Shown: positions 44,482 to 56,670, numbered from the stretch's first letter. The stretch: 64,000 nucleotides of DNA from Rhabditophanes sp. KR3021 (GCA_963281155.1 CAUJLY010000004.1:930001-994000), one strand, 5' to 3'. Program-made: numbers and translations. The notes: generated from the sequence alone by a model not told the origin.

Positions 44482-47400
44482 GTCAAGAAAAGGATCTTAG
44501 TTGTAAGCCTTAAGTTTTGAAGAAGATAATTTAATATTGATAGAATATTCGCATATCACTACATTTTAGTGTATGTGATCACGAGTAATTTTTTAATTTA
44601 GTGATAACTACAACAACCAACCAAATTATAGATCACCGCCTAAAAGTTTTAGCACAGGAGAAAAGAAGAGCGAGAGGTCTCTAAAAACAACTGTTTCTAT
44701 TTCTGAATATAAATAATATGTCAGCACAAATCAGAAAGTCTCCCTGTCTTTTTGTTGATAAATGTAAGAAGAAGAAGTAACAAAAGTGTGGAGTAAAGTT
44801 AAGAAATTTGCAGAAAAAAGTTAAGACACAGATGATGATGGTTAAATATCAGTTTAGTTTACTACTACATACCCATCAATAAATAAATGATCGCAATCAA
44901 ATAAATAGCAACATACCATTTTTGTTTGTTTCAGAGATGATGAGAATGACCTCATGGCACAAAATGGTTGGTAGTATATGATTGTTATGTAATTGATAAC
45001 ACACATTCAATAAAAAGATATTAACATCACACAAAACAACAAACAACCTATGATCTATTAAAAAAACTTCAAACCTTAATCAATAAATCTTCAAATAAAT
45101 AATGAATCTAATAAATTACGTCTTTTTACGGTCAAAAATAGCTAAATAATTTATGAGAATTTATTTTGTTTGTAGTCTCTAAATAATAGGAGACTTTAAA
45201 AAAAAATAAATATATTGTAAGAGAGTCCTTTTTTAATTATCCTTTCATTTCGAGTAGTCTTCGAAAGGGAATTGCAGTTTTTAGGGTAGCATTAAATGCC
45301 ATCTCACTTCTATTCACTCCCTTTTAAAAAAGAAAAAGCTATGAAAGGGTATATTAAAAAGGCTTTTTTACGATTCATGAAAGGTAAAAAAAAGGTTGGT
45401 GCCGTGTTTAAAGTGTAGGCGGCATTTGATGTTATTTAAATTACTTATTTGTTAATCAAATGCCGTTACGGCTTCTACTTTTATCGAGGCGAATTGTTAT
45501 GTATGTATGGTTATATAATAATTTGGTGTTTCAAAAACATACACAAAAATTAAATGAATCATTTGTGTAAGAGACTTTTTAATTTATGAATATTAAGTCA
45601 TACAACTTGAAGATTACTTTTGGCGGGATTAGAGTTTAATAGGAGTGTTTTACACATTAAAAAACATAATTCTATTATTTTTAATAGCGTAGCATTAACA
45701 TTTGTGGGAATGGACAAAATAGAATAGTTATGTTTCGTGACATAAAGGAATCTTAATTAATTTTAACTACACCCTTTTGAAGTTTAAGTCAATTAGCCTC
45801 ATAAAAGATGTATTTTCTTGAATTATTTAAAGTAAAGTGTAGTTGCTTCTTTCAACAACTTTTATTAAACAAAAAAGCAAATGAAAGAGAGCCATTGGCC
45901 AAAATAAAGAATCTGAATGCGTGCCTTTTTCTAACAAACAAAACATATGACCAACTAAATATTTTTAAATATACACAAACTATAGACTCACTTTTTATTG
46001 CATGTGGCCAAAGGATGACACAGAAAGGGAGTGAATGAGACCATTAACAAGAACTTCATTTTTTTGAAGTCATTTGTTATTAAAAGTATGATACAAGAAG
46101 AAGTTTCTTTAATTCAACTTTTTATGTAACTTACTATAAAAAGGGGAAAACATCAATTTGATTGATAAAAACATTAAAACCGTCTATACGAGGAAATGAA
46201 AAAAGGTTTGTTGATGAAAAGTAGAAAGTATAGCGATTGGTTTGTTTAAGAACAAAAAACTGCACATAAATATGCTGTACCAAAAAGACTTTCCTGTCAA
46301 TTTGTGTGTGTGGTGTTGGTGTTAGAGGCATCACCCTCAGTAGTAGTTGAAGCCCCAACGCACATACCACCATATCCGCACTCTTTTTCAACATATAACA
46401 AACCAACTATAAAGAGCCACCACACAACATTAAGAAAACAACTTTTTTGTGTGATTGTTGGTCTGTGGTTTAGGATACACAAGTTAAGAATGTCAAAAAA
46501 GATATGTATTATCTTTTTGTTGTTGATGAGGACCTTCTTTTTTGGGACAAGTTTACTTTTAAAGAATTAAAGTTCTCTGTTCTCTAAAAGAGAAGGAAAG
46601 TAAAGATGAGGATGTAAAGACTTGAGTTTGCCTTAAATAAAGGAAATTCAAATCCTAAATCGGTATTTTTGGTTAGGAATTTTTGTTGTCGTCATCTTCC
46701 TACTATCAGAACAGTCTCGTCTCAGTGTTTTGAGTTTTTGTTATTATGGAAGTGGGGGTTGTTGCAAAAAGAGTAGTCTTATATATATGGTGATTGATAT
46801 GCATAAATGAAGTGAAGTACACACTAATATCAAATAAATATATATCCAATGTACATACATTTTGATGTTTGGACGATAATTTTGGGTGGAATGGTCGTGT
46901 TAGTTGTCGTCAAAAGATAAAATTGAAATAGTCATAGTAATATTATTGTGTATGGTGAGTAAATTTATTTATAAATATTTCGCATTTACATATCTACACA
47001 CATACATCCATCCACACAACTGTTCACTCACCAAAAAATACTATTAGACGGAAATGATAGACAAAAAATAATTTAATAAGTAAAGACCCCCTTTAAATTG
47101 GAATGGAATGTGAACAATGGCAACATCCCAATACTCTCTAGTGTATGTATATATATGAATAAATTAATTGCAATAGCAAATAAATGGTAAAAAGAGTAAT
47201 CTATGACATAATAATATATTCAGTTTGTTATGAAGTTCAGTTGCGATTAGACATTTTACTGTTATTATTATTATGTTTATTTTTTTACCAAACTTTCAAT
47301 AATATAAAGTGCAAAGAATAGATCAAAAAAATATATTCTACATACATTCAATCAATTGGTGATTTCTTTAATTATTTGCTTCTTTTTGAAGTTCACAATG

Positions 47401-47533
47401 CATTTTGTTATGAAATCATTTGATTGAAGAAAAGGATTTAATAAATGCATTTGCAAACATATAAATTAAGTACATACTTTGTATTTAGAAATAATTTATA
47501 GTTAAAATACATTTGTTTTGTAAAACAGGAAAA

Positions 47534-48276
47534 ATGACACAATTATTCAAAATAAGTGTATAATATTTATCATTTAAAATGTGACGTTTAGTTAAATTAG
47601 ACAAAAAGAACATTTATTTGTATCAGAGAAGCAAACAATATTTAATCCTCGCTTATGCATCTCTTTTCCTTGTCACAAAATATATCCACCAAAATTCAAA
47701 AGGGTTTCCCTCAGCTGGTGAGTATGTTAACTATTTTTTAGCTATCTTTTACGATTATAATCTTTAGGCGGAAGGGATGCAAATAAGAAGAGACAAAGAC
47801 CCTCATACAATGAATTACCTCTTTTCGTATCAAATGTGTCATGTGATTTCGAAATGAATATGCCCTGAGCTTTGCCTTTAAATATCAACGAGTTAACATG
47901 CTATTTTGTAGTTACTCCATTTGAAAAAACAAAACCTTTTACCCCTATTAAATTTTAAACATATTTTGGCGTTGTGGGTGTTTCTTGAAATCACATGGTC
48001 TCTACCAGGATTTTTCATTAGCTGGGTGGTAAAATTGTGTATGTACTCAGCCACCAACAACCACTATTGCTGCTAAATAGAAACCTTTGGGGGTATTTTT
48101 TGTGAAGTTAATAAAATAAATATAGCAAAAAAAGATGTTGATCACAATCCAGATGACTTCAACAAGGTACATAAATATTTATTCAAGGAATGTACATTAA
48201 TTTTGTTGATAAGGAATCGCAAGGGTATAAAGAGTATTTTTATAAGACCGAGCTTCTCAAGGGTAGAGAAGTTTAA
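47534..48276 (+). CDS. Candidate five-exon gene for a 108-aa single-pass membrane protein
   Basis: No single exon is long, so this was assembled by hand. Proposed exons are 47534-47555, 47592-47717, 47768-47842, 48126-48166 and 48214-48276, with GT-AG introns of 36, 50, 283 and 47 nt and agreeing phases. An acceptor-like gtaaaacag sits 5 nt before the ATG. The protein starts MTQLFKIIKLDKKNIYLYQR, then a hydrophobic span (YLILAYASLFLVTKYI, about residues 25-40). A basic, polar stretch (GGRDANKKRQRPSYNELPLF) follows, and then a C-terminus in KDVDHNPDDFNK and ESQGYKEYFYKTELLKGREV before a stop. A single-pass anchor with a soluble C-terminal tail is the simplest reading; the N-terminal layout recalls peroxisomal ABCD half-transporters but no such domain follows. 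The donor of exon 3 is the least certain. Family not recognised. Confidence 0.45.
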
Positions 48277-50286
48277 AGGGCCCAAAAGTTACGTCACCCA
48301 TTAAATTTAAAAATAGAAGCGTGTGTAGATTTGTTTGTTAAATGTATTTTGAAGTAAAGGTAATGATCTTGTTTCCTTTGGGTTGTTTTGGTGATTAGAT
48401 ATGGTTAAATTGGCCAGGAAATAGGTAGATATTTTTAGTATTGTTTGATCCTTTATTATTCTGATGGAAGGACACGTATAAGTTGGTGTGATCTATCATC
48501 AAAATATATTGCTTTTGTATCGAATTAGAAGGGTTAGGAGGTGGATGTGTGTCAAAAAATAAATAAATTAGAAGGCGTCTAGGTGGCAGTGTCAGGTTAA
48601 AAAAAGATAAGATTACACTGGGTTCTAATAATTAAAAATATTAATAAAAAGGCTTTAAACAAAACAACTTTTAAAAGGTAATATAAAGCTCACTCAAATA
48701 ATTGGTACTATACACCAAAATTAAATTGATATGAATGGTAAATATTTATTATTTAAAAAAATTAACCTTCACAGTAAAGTTCAAATTGGTGGCGAACTTT
48801 GGATGGCAAAGCCTTTTCACTAATAGATGTGGTGCTTGTGATATTTAGAAGGAATATTAGTTATGCAAAGCTTTAAATATAGCATTTATTTGGTTAGGAT
48901 TTACCCATAAACAATAATCATTTTGTCAGAAGAGGCTCGAAGGTTCTATTTTTGAATAATTTAAAGGCATGGCTGTGAGATTATGTGAGGGTAAAAGTAC
49001 TTTTTGTTTATGTTAACACCTTCGCTTTGAATTTTTTGCAGCTAATTATTGAAATGAATGTTCAATAAGTTTACCTTTCATAAACTACAGATGGGTTCAA
49101 TTGAATAGAAATTTTAAATTCACACAATATACACATTTTTTTAATTAGCAATGAATCATAAGAAAAGTGTACATTCAATTTTTTCGGGTTATTCACGAGA
49201 GAATAATTCGCCTAATCACCTTTATAAAACAAAGAAAAAAATTGTAAATATATTTGGAAAATGCGAACTAAAAAGCACATTTATAGGTGGAATTGACTAA
49301 GGGAAAAAGTATGTATTTTAGCAATAAAAAATTGATATAATCTAATACTTAGAACTTTATGAAGACTTCAAAGCTATAAATTGTAATATCAAGCTATAGT
49401 TTTTTTATTTCTTCTAAGCTAGATGGATGGATATGAGATATGTATGAAGTAAAAGGTCAAAATTAAATAAATACGATTCCTCAGATAACATCATCTATGT
49501 GGAAAATAAATTTAATTTCTAGACTATAGATAAATATACACATATTAGCCGCCTGTCAATAATATCTTAAAAGTGTTAATTCAAAAATAGATGTTATTTA
49601 GAAACTATATGTATTAGGAGATAATTCCTTTAGTAGATATCAGATGACTTCTGATGATAATCAAACAAAAAATATGTCAAAAAAGGGTAACCTGTTTCAA
49701 GTAAGTATCTGTCAATGATATAATAATTTATTTGGTATTCAAAAGAATCGAATAAAGTTGGCGCCTATAGACTGCTAAAAAGTGTTTTATTGTGGAAATA
49801 TCAATGCATGCAGTTATTTAGCGATGGACAATAAATTAATTGAGTATGGATAGTAGATTAGGGCTGATGGCGTCTTCATGTCCAGAGACGATTAAAAGTG
49901 GCGTCTTCCAGACTAGTAATCTTTGAAACAAAAAAATGAATATTTTGATAAGGTGCGTGCATTAGTTTTAAAATCTCCTTTATAATGTGCACCTTTTATA
50001 AATGATAAAAGACCACGTCCAAAGAGGCAATCTGCCTATCTCACAAATAGTGTAAACTTATTAAGACGTATCAAAAGCTTATAACATTAAAAGTATGACC
50101 AAAGGCACTCTGTTTATGGTTGTATTAGCAACAATCATACACACACAAATATGTACAAGATGATTCATTTAATAAACCTTCCTACACAAAATTCATTTAT
50201 TAACTACGTGTTATAAAATTGTATTTAGAAAGGCTAATCGAGTACAATTTATTCATAAACTCCTAATTATTTTTATCTTTAAAATA
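48277..50286. other. Intergenic spacer upstream of NDUFA5 3' end
   Basis: About 2 kb of AT-rich DNA with only short frames. I see no gene, RNA or repeat that I can support. Confidence 0.5.
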
Positions 50287-50847
50287 TTAAACAACAGGCC
50301 ATCTCCATTGTTCTTCGGCTGGTTTAGCTGGGAGTGGTTCCCAAGCTTTGGTTTCAAGAATTGCTCTTGCTGTTGTTAGTTCGAACTCAGCTTGCTCGAT
50401 AACTTCTTCAATTTGTCCCATTCCGATTTGTTGTTCGAGCTTTTGGATGTTATCCTCCTAAGTGTTTGTTAGTTAATTTAAATGAAGCAAATAACTTACC
50501 TTTTCAACAAATGCTAATCTTCTTTTAACAATTTGTTCAGTAGAAAGCCTGTAAACAGCATCCATTGGCATTTTTTCCAAAGTTCTTAATATTCTAGCAT
50601 AAATTACCTTGAGTGAACGATGTGGATGTTCAACTACAAATAGTCCAGTCAATCCGGTGCTCTAAATTAGTTAGATTAAGTTGTAACTAAGTTTATCACT
50701 TACTTGTTTGTAGAAGTCTGGAGAAACTTTGCTTTTTTGCTTGAATCTGGTCAAGTATGGATTGTTGTACATTCCACGTGATTGGAGGGCATTGGCTGTG
50801 GCCATAGATTGGCGCGTCAGGTGCTTTATCATGTTTAGAGATGACAT
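50287..50847 (-). CDS. NDUFA5: NADH dehydrogenase (complex I) subunit NDUFA5/B13 (158 aa)
   Basis: Exons are 50847-50704, 50661-50500 and 50457-50287, with 42-nt introns, all phase 0. The first about 48 residues form a basic mitochondrial-type leader (MIKHLTRQSMATANALQSRG). Then comes the B13 family core: STGLTGLFVVEHPHRSLKVIY, LEKMPMDAVYR, TEQIVKRRLAFVEK, and the characteristic GQIEEVIEQAEFELTTARAI and WEPLPAKPAEEQWRWPV end. NDUFA5 is an accessory subunit of the peripheral arm of respiratory complex I. The N-terminus is longer than in human NDUFA5 (116 residues). Start chosen as the first ATG after an acceptor-like tttaaatag. The identification is confident. Confidence 0.93.
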
Positions 50848-51212
50848 GGCCTCTTTCTTCAAATTGGGCTATTTAAAGTGTCAGTGTTGGGGGAATATGT
50901 CTCCAATGTATTATCAATTTTTTCTTTCCAAGATAATACGTACGTGCTTTTTTGATTCTTGAATTGTTTTTAAGTGTTTGAAACAATGAAAATTAAAAAT
51001 GTCAAAATCAAAATATTAAAATTAAATAATTGAAAAATCAAAAAAAATCAAAAAAAAATCATTACTATAAAGAACCAATCAAGAATTAATTAGTATGCAA
51101 AAATGATAATTCCTTATCAGTTTACTTTGTAATTAAAATCGACCGAGCTTGGCCGCACTTTTAATTACCACTGCGGGAAAATGCACGACTATACAAGGAA
51201 AAGCATAAACTA
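50848..51212. promoter_or_regulatory. Divergent intergenic region, NDUFA5 and four-helix membrane protein
   Basis: 365 bp between two divergent start codons; presumed to hold both promoters. AT-rich with A-runs around 50990-51060. No specific motif recognised. Confidence 0.35.
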
Positions 51213-52011
51213 ATGAACGTTGACGTTTTCTCCAGCGTCATGAATATGGGAGGCTTTCGAATTCCAAGAGCACCACAATACGCTTCTAATCCGAACAAGT
51301 ATGTTCTTGGAGGACGAATTCACATAGAGGTAATTTTGTTTTTTTAATTGAATATTTTAATTATTTAAAGACTGGCCTTCTGGTTGTTATTTTCTTCAGT
51401 TGTTTCCGTGAAATACTAGAAATAATTATGACCAGTCAGGAAAAATTGTATGTCATTGATATTGAATTCTTTACTGCTCTATTCTACGACATTATGAATA
51501 TCACCGTAATGGTTGGAGTCATCTGGACAGCTATTTACAAGAATCCTATCTTTCTGCTGCCATACATTTTAATGCAGATGTTATTTGTATTCATTTGGGG
51601 AATGCATTTTGTCTTATATTTTGCTCGGGCTATAATTCCCTCCCTCCCAGAGAATCCCTTGCTCTATACGGATGATCGTAAGTTTGATTAATTTGTGATT
51701 TAATACGTTTAAAATCAGATGAATCGGATGAGTATATAAGATTACTTTTGTTATTTGTAATACTAATTATTGAAACTTGGTGCTGTTCAGTTGTTCTACA
51801 AGCTTACGTTTACTTTGAAAAGTATTGGTCAGTAGATGTTTTGCCTTTCTATTCGAATAATACTCAAATACCAAGTGAAGCTCACGATAGTTTTGGGAAT
51901 CCCAATTTCGACCCTAGACATCATCAAAATTCAATTTTAAAGTCAGATGATGATGATGAAGATTTAGTTTTTACTAGAGGTGTTTCATTAAACAATAATC
52001 CCACGATTTAA
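51213..52011 (+). CDS. Four-transmembrane protein, unknown (238 aa)
   Basis: Exons are 51213-51329, 51371-51677 and 51719-52011, with 41-nt introns and matching phases. Four hydrophobic spans are visible: about 41-56 (LLVVIFFSCF), 70-95 (FFTALFYDIMNITVMVGVIW), 98-125 (IFLLPYILMQMLFVFIWGMH) and 145-170 (LLLLFVILIIETWCCSVVLQ). The N-terminal 39 residues are soluble. The C-terminal about 65 residues are polar, contain an NNTQ sequon and the acidic stretch DDDDEDL, and end LNNNPTI. The topology resembles small tetraspan proteins such as LAPTM or MARVEL types, but no diagnostic motif is present and I do not assign a family. Divergent from NDUFA5; followed 57 bp later by a secreted-protein gene on the same strand. 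Confidence 0.75.
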
Positions 52012-52068
52012 TTGATAAGATGTGGTATATTATAAGCTGATTTTGATTCATTATCATTTTGTGTTCAA

Positions 52069-52718
52069 ATGTTTTTCAATAAATTTCTTTTGATTGCGGT
52101 TTATTTGGTTGTTGTCGTTTACGGAATTCCTTCGAGTTTGGATGGTTGTGACCATTTAAATTCGGATAATTACTGGGCTTATACCACTGGTTACGGTGTG
52201 TATGATTATGCTACAGCTGGCGTTGTTCCCGGTGGACCAAATTTGTGTGTAGCTTATAATCGAAGTGCAGAAGAATTCTTCGTCCAATATCATGTTTTGT
52301 GGGATGAATCTTTTAAGAAAGAAGCGAAAGTTGCAAAGAAAATAACAGCCGGAAATAGTTAGTAATAATTCGTTATTAAAATAAAAACCCCTTTATAGGT
52401 AACAATTGCCTAAACAAGGACCAGAGAATTTACCATTGCGAAGCATACTGTTCAAACTCCACACTCCAATCCATAGCAACAAAGAATGCTCTTCTTTATT
52501 ACACCGCCACTGGAACATCAAGGGCTATTTTTAAGGACTTATCGTCTCCATCAAATTGGGTTGTGAACGTCATTTCCATGGATCTAAAACATTCACCACC
52601 AGCTTACATTGAGCAAGACATCTTCATTGATAATAATTATTGTTCGGTTAATGTTGGCATTAAGACTAATCTAGTCACTTACCTTGTTGAAGTTCAAATT
52701 GTAAAATTAATCGGATGA
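52069..52718 (+). CDS. Secreted cysteine-rich protein, paralogue A (202 aa)
   Basis: Exons are 52069-52357 and 52399-52718, with a 41-nt phase-1 intron. Signal peptide FLLIAVYLVVVVYG. The mature protein is about 180 residues with evenly placed cysteines (CDHL, CVAYN, CLNK, CEAYC, CSVNV), suggesting three disulfides. It shares its layout with the gene at 52859: Y/S..G..GYASAG-like, GPN/C-V, E..F.VQYH, then QSIATKNALLYYT and DIFIDNNYCSV. The size, beta-rich character and cysteine pattern would suit a lipocalin-like fold, which is only a guess. It lies 57 bp after the four-helix membrane gene and 140 bp before its paralogue. Function unknown. Confidence 0.8.
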
Positions 52719-52858
52719 TTTGAAGGTATGGAATAAATGTTGTAAGGTATATTGTGTATTTAATGATCCTCATTAATTTTTAAGATAAGAAGAAAAGCTT
52801 CTTATTAGAGTATTATTTAAAGTGCAATTATTACCTAAGTAATTCACTAATCTTGAAA

Positions 52859-53544
52859 ATGGTTAAATTCATTTTGTTGCTAGCCTTGATTGTAAGTGTT
52901 TATTGTCATCCAGCAGATGTTGGACTTTGTAGACAAAGTGTAGGACCCATGTCGTGGTTATGGACAAAAGCAAGTGGAATTTTGGGTTATGCAAGTGCGG
53001 GAGTACCTTTGACTGGTCCTAACTATTGTGTCCAATTTAACCAAACTGAAACTGATTTTGCCGTTCAATATCACATTGATATAGGGGCAGATGGGGACTC
53101 GAAAAAAGTTCATGTTGAACATGGTTCTGTAAAAAACCTTAGTAAGTGTATTTTTTATGAAACTGACTAAAATTCTTTTAGACAACGGATGCATAAACCA
53201 AGATGAACATATTCATTATTGTTTTCCTATGTGTGTTAATTACACTCTTCAAGACATAGCTACAAAGAACTTCCTCCTCTATCGCACACCTCACCAAGTA
53301 GCCCAAGGAATTTACAAGGACATGGAAATGACTGATGGATGGGCAGTAACCGTAATTAAAGTAGATTTAAATGCTAATCCACAAGCGAAACTTACGCAAG
53401 ATGTTTTTTTGATCGAAAATTATTGTTCAGTTTACATCGGTAATTTAACTACTTCTTATTGATTAATTAATTTTTTAAGGAGGCCAGACAGTCGGATTTC
53501 CATATCTCTTCGAAATCCAAATAGCCAAAATTCTATTAACTTAA
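52859..53544 (+). CDS. Secreted cysteine-rich protein, paralogue B (201 aa)
   Basis: Exons are 52859-53141, 53182-53439 and 53480-53544; introns of 40 nt each, phase 1. Signal peptide FILLLALIVSVYC. The cysteine pattern matches paralogue A (CRQS, CVQFN, CINQ, CFPMC, CSVYI), as do GYASAGVPLTGPNYC, FAVQYHIDI, QDIATKNFLLYRT, DVFLIENYCSVYI and the hydrophobic C-terminus FEIQIAKILLT. Tandem duplication is evident. Unlike paralogue A, it has a second intron right after the codon base following CSVYI; in A the same place is uninterrupted. Start chosen at the ATG giving the standard signal peptide. Function unknown. Confidence 0.82.
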
Positions 53545-54021
53545 GTAAATCACAACGTTTCCTCTAAATGACCTAAATAAAGCATATATTTCCACACAAA
53601 AGCTGGCTAATTTTGAATGAAACAATACATAATAATATCTTTGAAAATTTGGAGAATGATATGAAGATGATAAAAAATAATATTTTGATCAAAGTAATTT
53701 TTTCATTCTTAAATTTGTCATAGCTAAATGTGTTTTTAATAAGTTCTTTAAAAAACAAATTAAAACGTATTTTAAACTGTTGCATTTTTTATTCTGATTC
53801 TTAAACCAATGATTTTGATCGATATTGGTTCTCTGTGAACCTTTTGATCCTGGTGATAAGCTGATAATCTCAAAACATCATTTGAATAAACGCCACTGTG
53901 TCTACTTAATCCTCGACCTTAAAAGTAAATAGAGTGTAGCAAGCTTTTATGACCATTATCATGGAGGAAGTTTATGATTTATATTTTTGATGTTGTAATA
54001 TTTCGCTTACTCTTAAAGGAA
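53545..54021. other. Spacer before the PAN-domain gene
   Basis: About 0.48 kb; presumed promoter of the PAN-domain gene. A 70-codon minus frame at 53573-53785 is AT-driven. Nothing else seen. Confidence 0.5.
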
Positions 54022-55428
54022 ATGGTGAATTGTTGGTTGATATTAGTTTTTCTTGGTTTTGGGGTTTGTTTCAGTTATGGAGAAAGTAAGTTTAAATGGT
54101 TTGGATTATTATTTTATTTCTAATTAGATTCTTTGTCGAGTGACAGTTGTTTTCATGCCTTTCCAAATATTAAAATGATTTGTGCTGTGCCGATAGATGT
54201 CAAGACAGGCATTACTATCAACGAATGTCATTTGCTTTGTATGAATAAAATGAATTCGTGCATCACTTTGCAATATGATTCGTACAAGCAGATTTGCGAG
54301 ATTTTCAACGAACATTCCCCTTTAGATAAAACTAATGATCAGTTAAGTATTAAAAAATTGTCTAAACGTCACCAACTCTATTCCAATTTGAGGAGATTCA
54401 AAAGGAATGAAGATAATTTAGTAGATGTAAGACAACAAGTGGATGTTTCAGATGGACCAATAATGCCCAAATCTAATTGTGATATTATTATGTTGCCTTC
54501 GATTGGTTATAGCTTTGCCGTGTTTGATTCTGAATGTTATAAATTGCAGCTACAATTTGATTCGGAAGTTGCTAATCAACTGAAAAGTGCAAAGATTCAG
54601 TCTTTTGACACAAAGTCATTTGGAACTAGTTTTGTTGAAGAAAGCCCACCACCTAATCCGTTTCAATCGGAAACTGTTAAAAATCTACCACCAAATTCTT
54701 TTCAATCGAAAACAATTGAAAATCCACCACCATTACCCAAACCTTTGCCAGTAATTGGCCGTTCAAATTTAATCCAACCAATTACCACTTCTTCAATGAT
54801 TTTATCGAAAGCTCAAACCACTCAACAAATAATTCCTATCCTATTAGACTGTGCTGATGGCAGTCGTGCTACGATCTCAATTACAGATGGCATTCAGGTT
54901 CAACAGCAAGTTGCATTTTATTCACTGGTGCTAGAGGACACGGACAAGTGTCTGTATGCTTGTAGGACAAGTGCGGATCTTGACGGAATCCGATTACCTC
55001 AACAATGCAGAAGTTCAAGTTACAGAAGGTCCACCAGGCAATGTCTTTTTTATTCTGATGTTCTTAAACCTTCCGGAAACTTAGATTACCTTCCCAATCG
55101 CGATTCTGTCTATTTTGAAAAGTTTTGCATTCCAAAAAGAGAAGTTAATGTTGGGTGTGATGAGGCTGTTTATAAATATCCTCAAAATATTTTACTTGGA
55201 CATGCTACCGAGGTCATAGATTCACCAAATCAAGCAGATTGCATTACTAAATGTATTACATCTCAACAAAGATATAAATTTGCATGCAAATCTGTGATGT
55301 ACTTTCATATGTTTGATAAATTCAATTGCATACTCAATGAACACGATAAAGATTCCAAACCAGAATTTATGCATACTGAATTAAGGCAACAGGTACCCGT
55401 TTATAAAAAATTGGTTTGCAAGTCATAA
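54022..55428 (+). CDS. Secreted PAN/apple-domain protein (454 aa)
   Basis: Exons are 54022-54085 and 54128-55428, with a 42-nt phase-1 intron. Signal peptide WLILVFLGFGVCFSYG. Several Cys-rich blocks have PAN/apple character: about 27-80 (CFHAFPNIKMIC, ECHLLCMNKMNSC, QICEIF), a short CDIIMLP...SECYKL segment near 140-165, about 260-355 (KCLYACRTSADLDG, QCRSSSYR, QCLFYSD, FCIP) and about 360-453 (ECITKCIT-like: DCITKCITSQQRY, CKSVMYF, FNCILNEH). A proline-rich linker lies between (PPPNPFQSE, PPLPKPLPV). A basic RFKR near residue 110 is a possible furin site. PAN domains mediate extracellular protein or carbohydrate contacts; in nematodes many occur in apical matrix proteins. No transmembrane segment or ZP domain is present, so it is probably secreted. 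Confidence 0.82.
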
Positions 55429-55470
55429 ATATTACAATGAAGGGGTTTTAAATATAGTAGTCTAAGATAA

Positions 55471-56280
55471 TTAGTCCGCGACTTTTCTCAAATCAACATT
55501 AAGATTAGCATCCAAAAAGTCATGAAAGATCAATTCAGCGACCTCGTCGTTCTCTTCAGAGAACATTTGGCAAACGATTTGAAGAGAAGGATTAGCAGAG
55601 TCACTGTTGGTGCATTGATACCTAAGTAATCTATAAGGATGGACTCGATATTCATGCTAGTTCTTTTGTGTCATATCACTTATGCAAAACGATCATTTCT
55701 TGTCCAGAAATGAATACTTTATGTATCACCCTTTCCTTGTCCCTGAACACCTTATTCAGTTTGGCTGCTTTGTCGTAGACTCTCATAGCCTCTTTCATTC
55801 TATCAATAATACCAGTACTCTGACCTACATAAATTACATCTTTCTATTTCTTAAGTGATTGTTGAGAGATGGCTTAGGCGAAAGATATATTTTGCAGCAA
55901 TGGCATGGATGGTCAGTTTCTTTGGTACAATAGTCCTCATTAAATGTACAGGAAGTTGGCCTTCTAATTTGGTCTTTTGCACCTTCATCAATAATGAGCT
56001 GCATAACAAATTTGCCTAACTCTTTGGTTGCTTTCGTTGGAAAAAGATTAAGTACGTCGTCTGAAACGGCTCCCGAATTGGCTTTCTTCTTTGTTGCAGT
56101 AATCAAACAACATCCCATAATTTTAGTCATTCTCTTAGACACTCCGTCCAAATAGAATACATCTACAACTGCCTTCTTGGTAAAATCTTTCCACATTCTT
56201 ACCACCGTTTTGGGTTGCCTGAATTTTCTAAACTTGGCTCTAGCGTCTTTACTTTGATGCGCAGAAAATCTACCAGTCAT
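55471..56280 (-). pseudogene. Degenerate coding locus, unknown family
   Basis: On the minus strand a 148-codon open stretch (56280-55834) gives MTGRFSAHQSKDARAKFRKF, KKAVVDVFYLDGVSKRM and a zinc-finger-like HPCHCCKIYLSPKPSLNNHL that lacks the last histidine. After a frame change the reading continues VIYVGQSTGIIDRMKEAMRV and ERVIHKVFISGQEMIVLHK, stops, and resumes with LQIVCQMFSEENDEVAELIF down to LRKVAD at a stop at 55471. Further coding-like debris lies upstream to about 56450. IYVGQS...R is faintly reminiscent of GIY-YIG nucleases, too weak to name. At least two breaks argue for a dead gene or mobile-element relic. Confidence 0.45.
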
Positions 56281-56670
56281 TTGTCATACCTATCTAGTAG
56301 CCTTCTTTTTCCCCTTCTTCATGAACAGTAAACTGTATCATTTTCTTTCAGAGCGCTTTCACCAACTTGACTTGCTTCTTCAATTCCATTTTCAGATATC
56401 CCAAATACTTTTACCCTTTTTCTGTATCATCTTTATTTTTTACCGATCCCTTAATTCCCTGCTTGACAGCTTCCAGCTAATTTCCATATTGTGAATGTGC
56501 CAAGTACTAAAAAACAGTCGGCAAGCATACACTGTAGCTTACACAATTATTAAAAAATATATAAAAGTTGTTTTTACGTACATAAATTAGCAAAAGTTAC
56601 GGGTCATTTAAACAAACATTAATAAATGTTTAATTTTTTATAGGTTGACTTTATCAAAATATCCAGTTGT

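Larger units (their letters stand above)
39404..47533. other. 8.1-kb gene desert upstream of sma-9
   Basis: Very AT-rich, with many homopolymer runs and no sustained coding frame on either strand. Frames such as 41265-41468 and 43421-43642 (minus), and 45808-46038 and 46304-46570 (plus), show no family motif or splice logic. Two short tandem repeats are listed separately. A signal-peptide-like ORF at about 40818-40910 is noted but not called. The likely role is distal regulation of sma-9; this is inference. Confidence 0.5.

Noticed and set aside
46304..46570. 88-codon plus-strand frame overlapping minus-strand frames at 46134-46482
   Set aside because: Frames overlap on both strands in low-complexity DNA; none shows coding bias.
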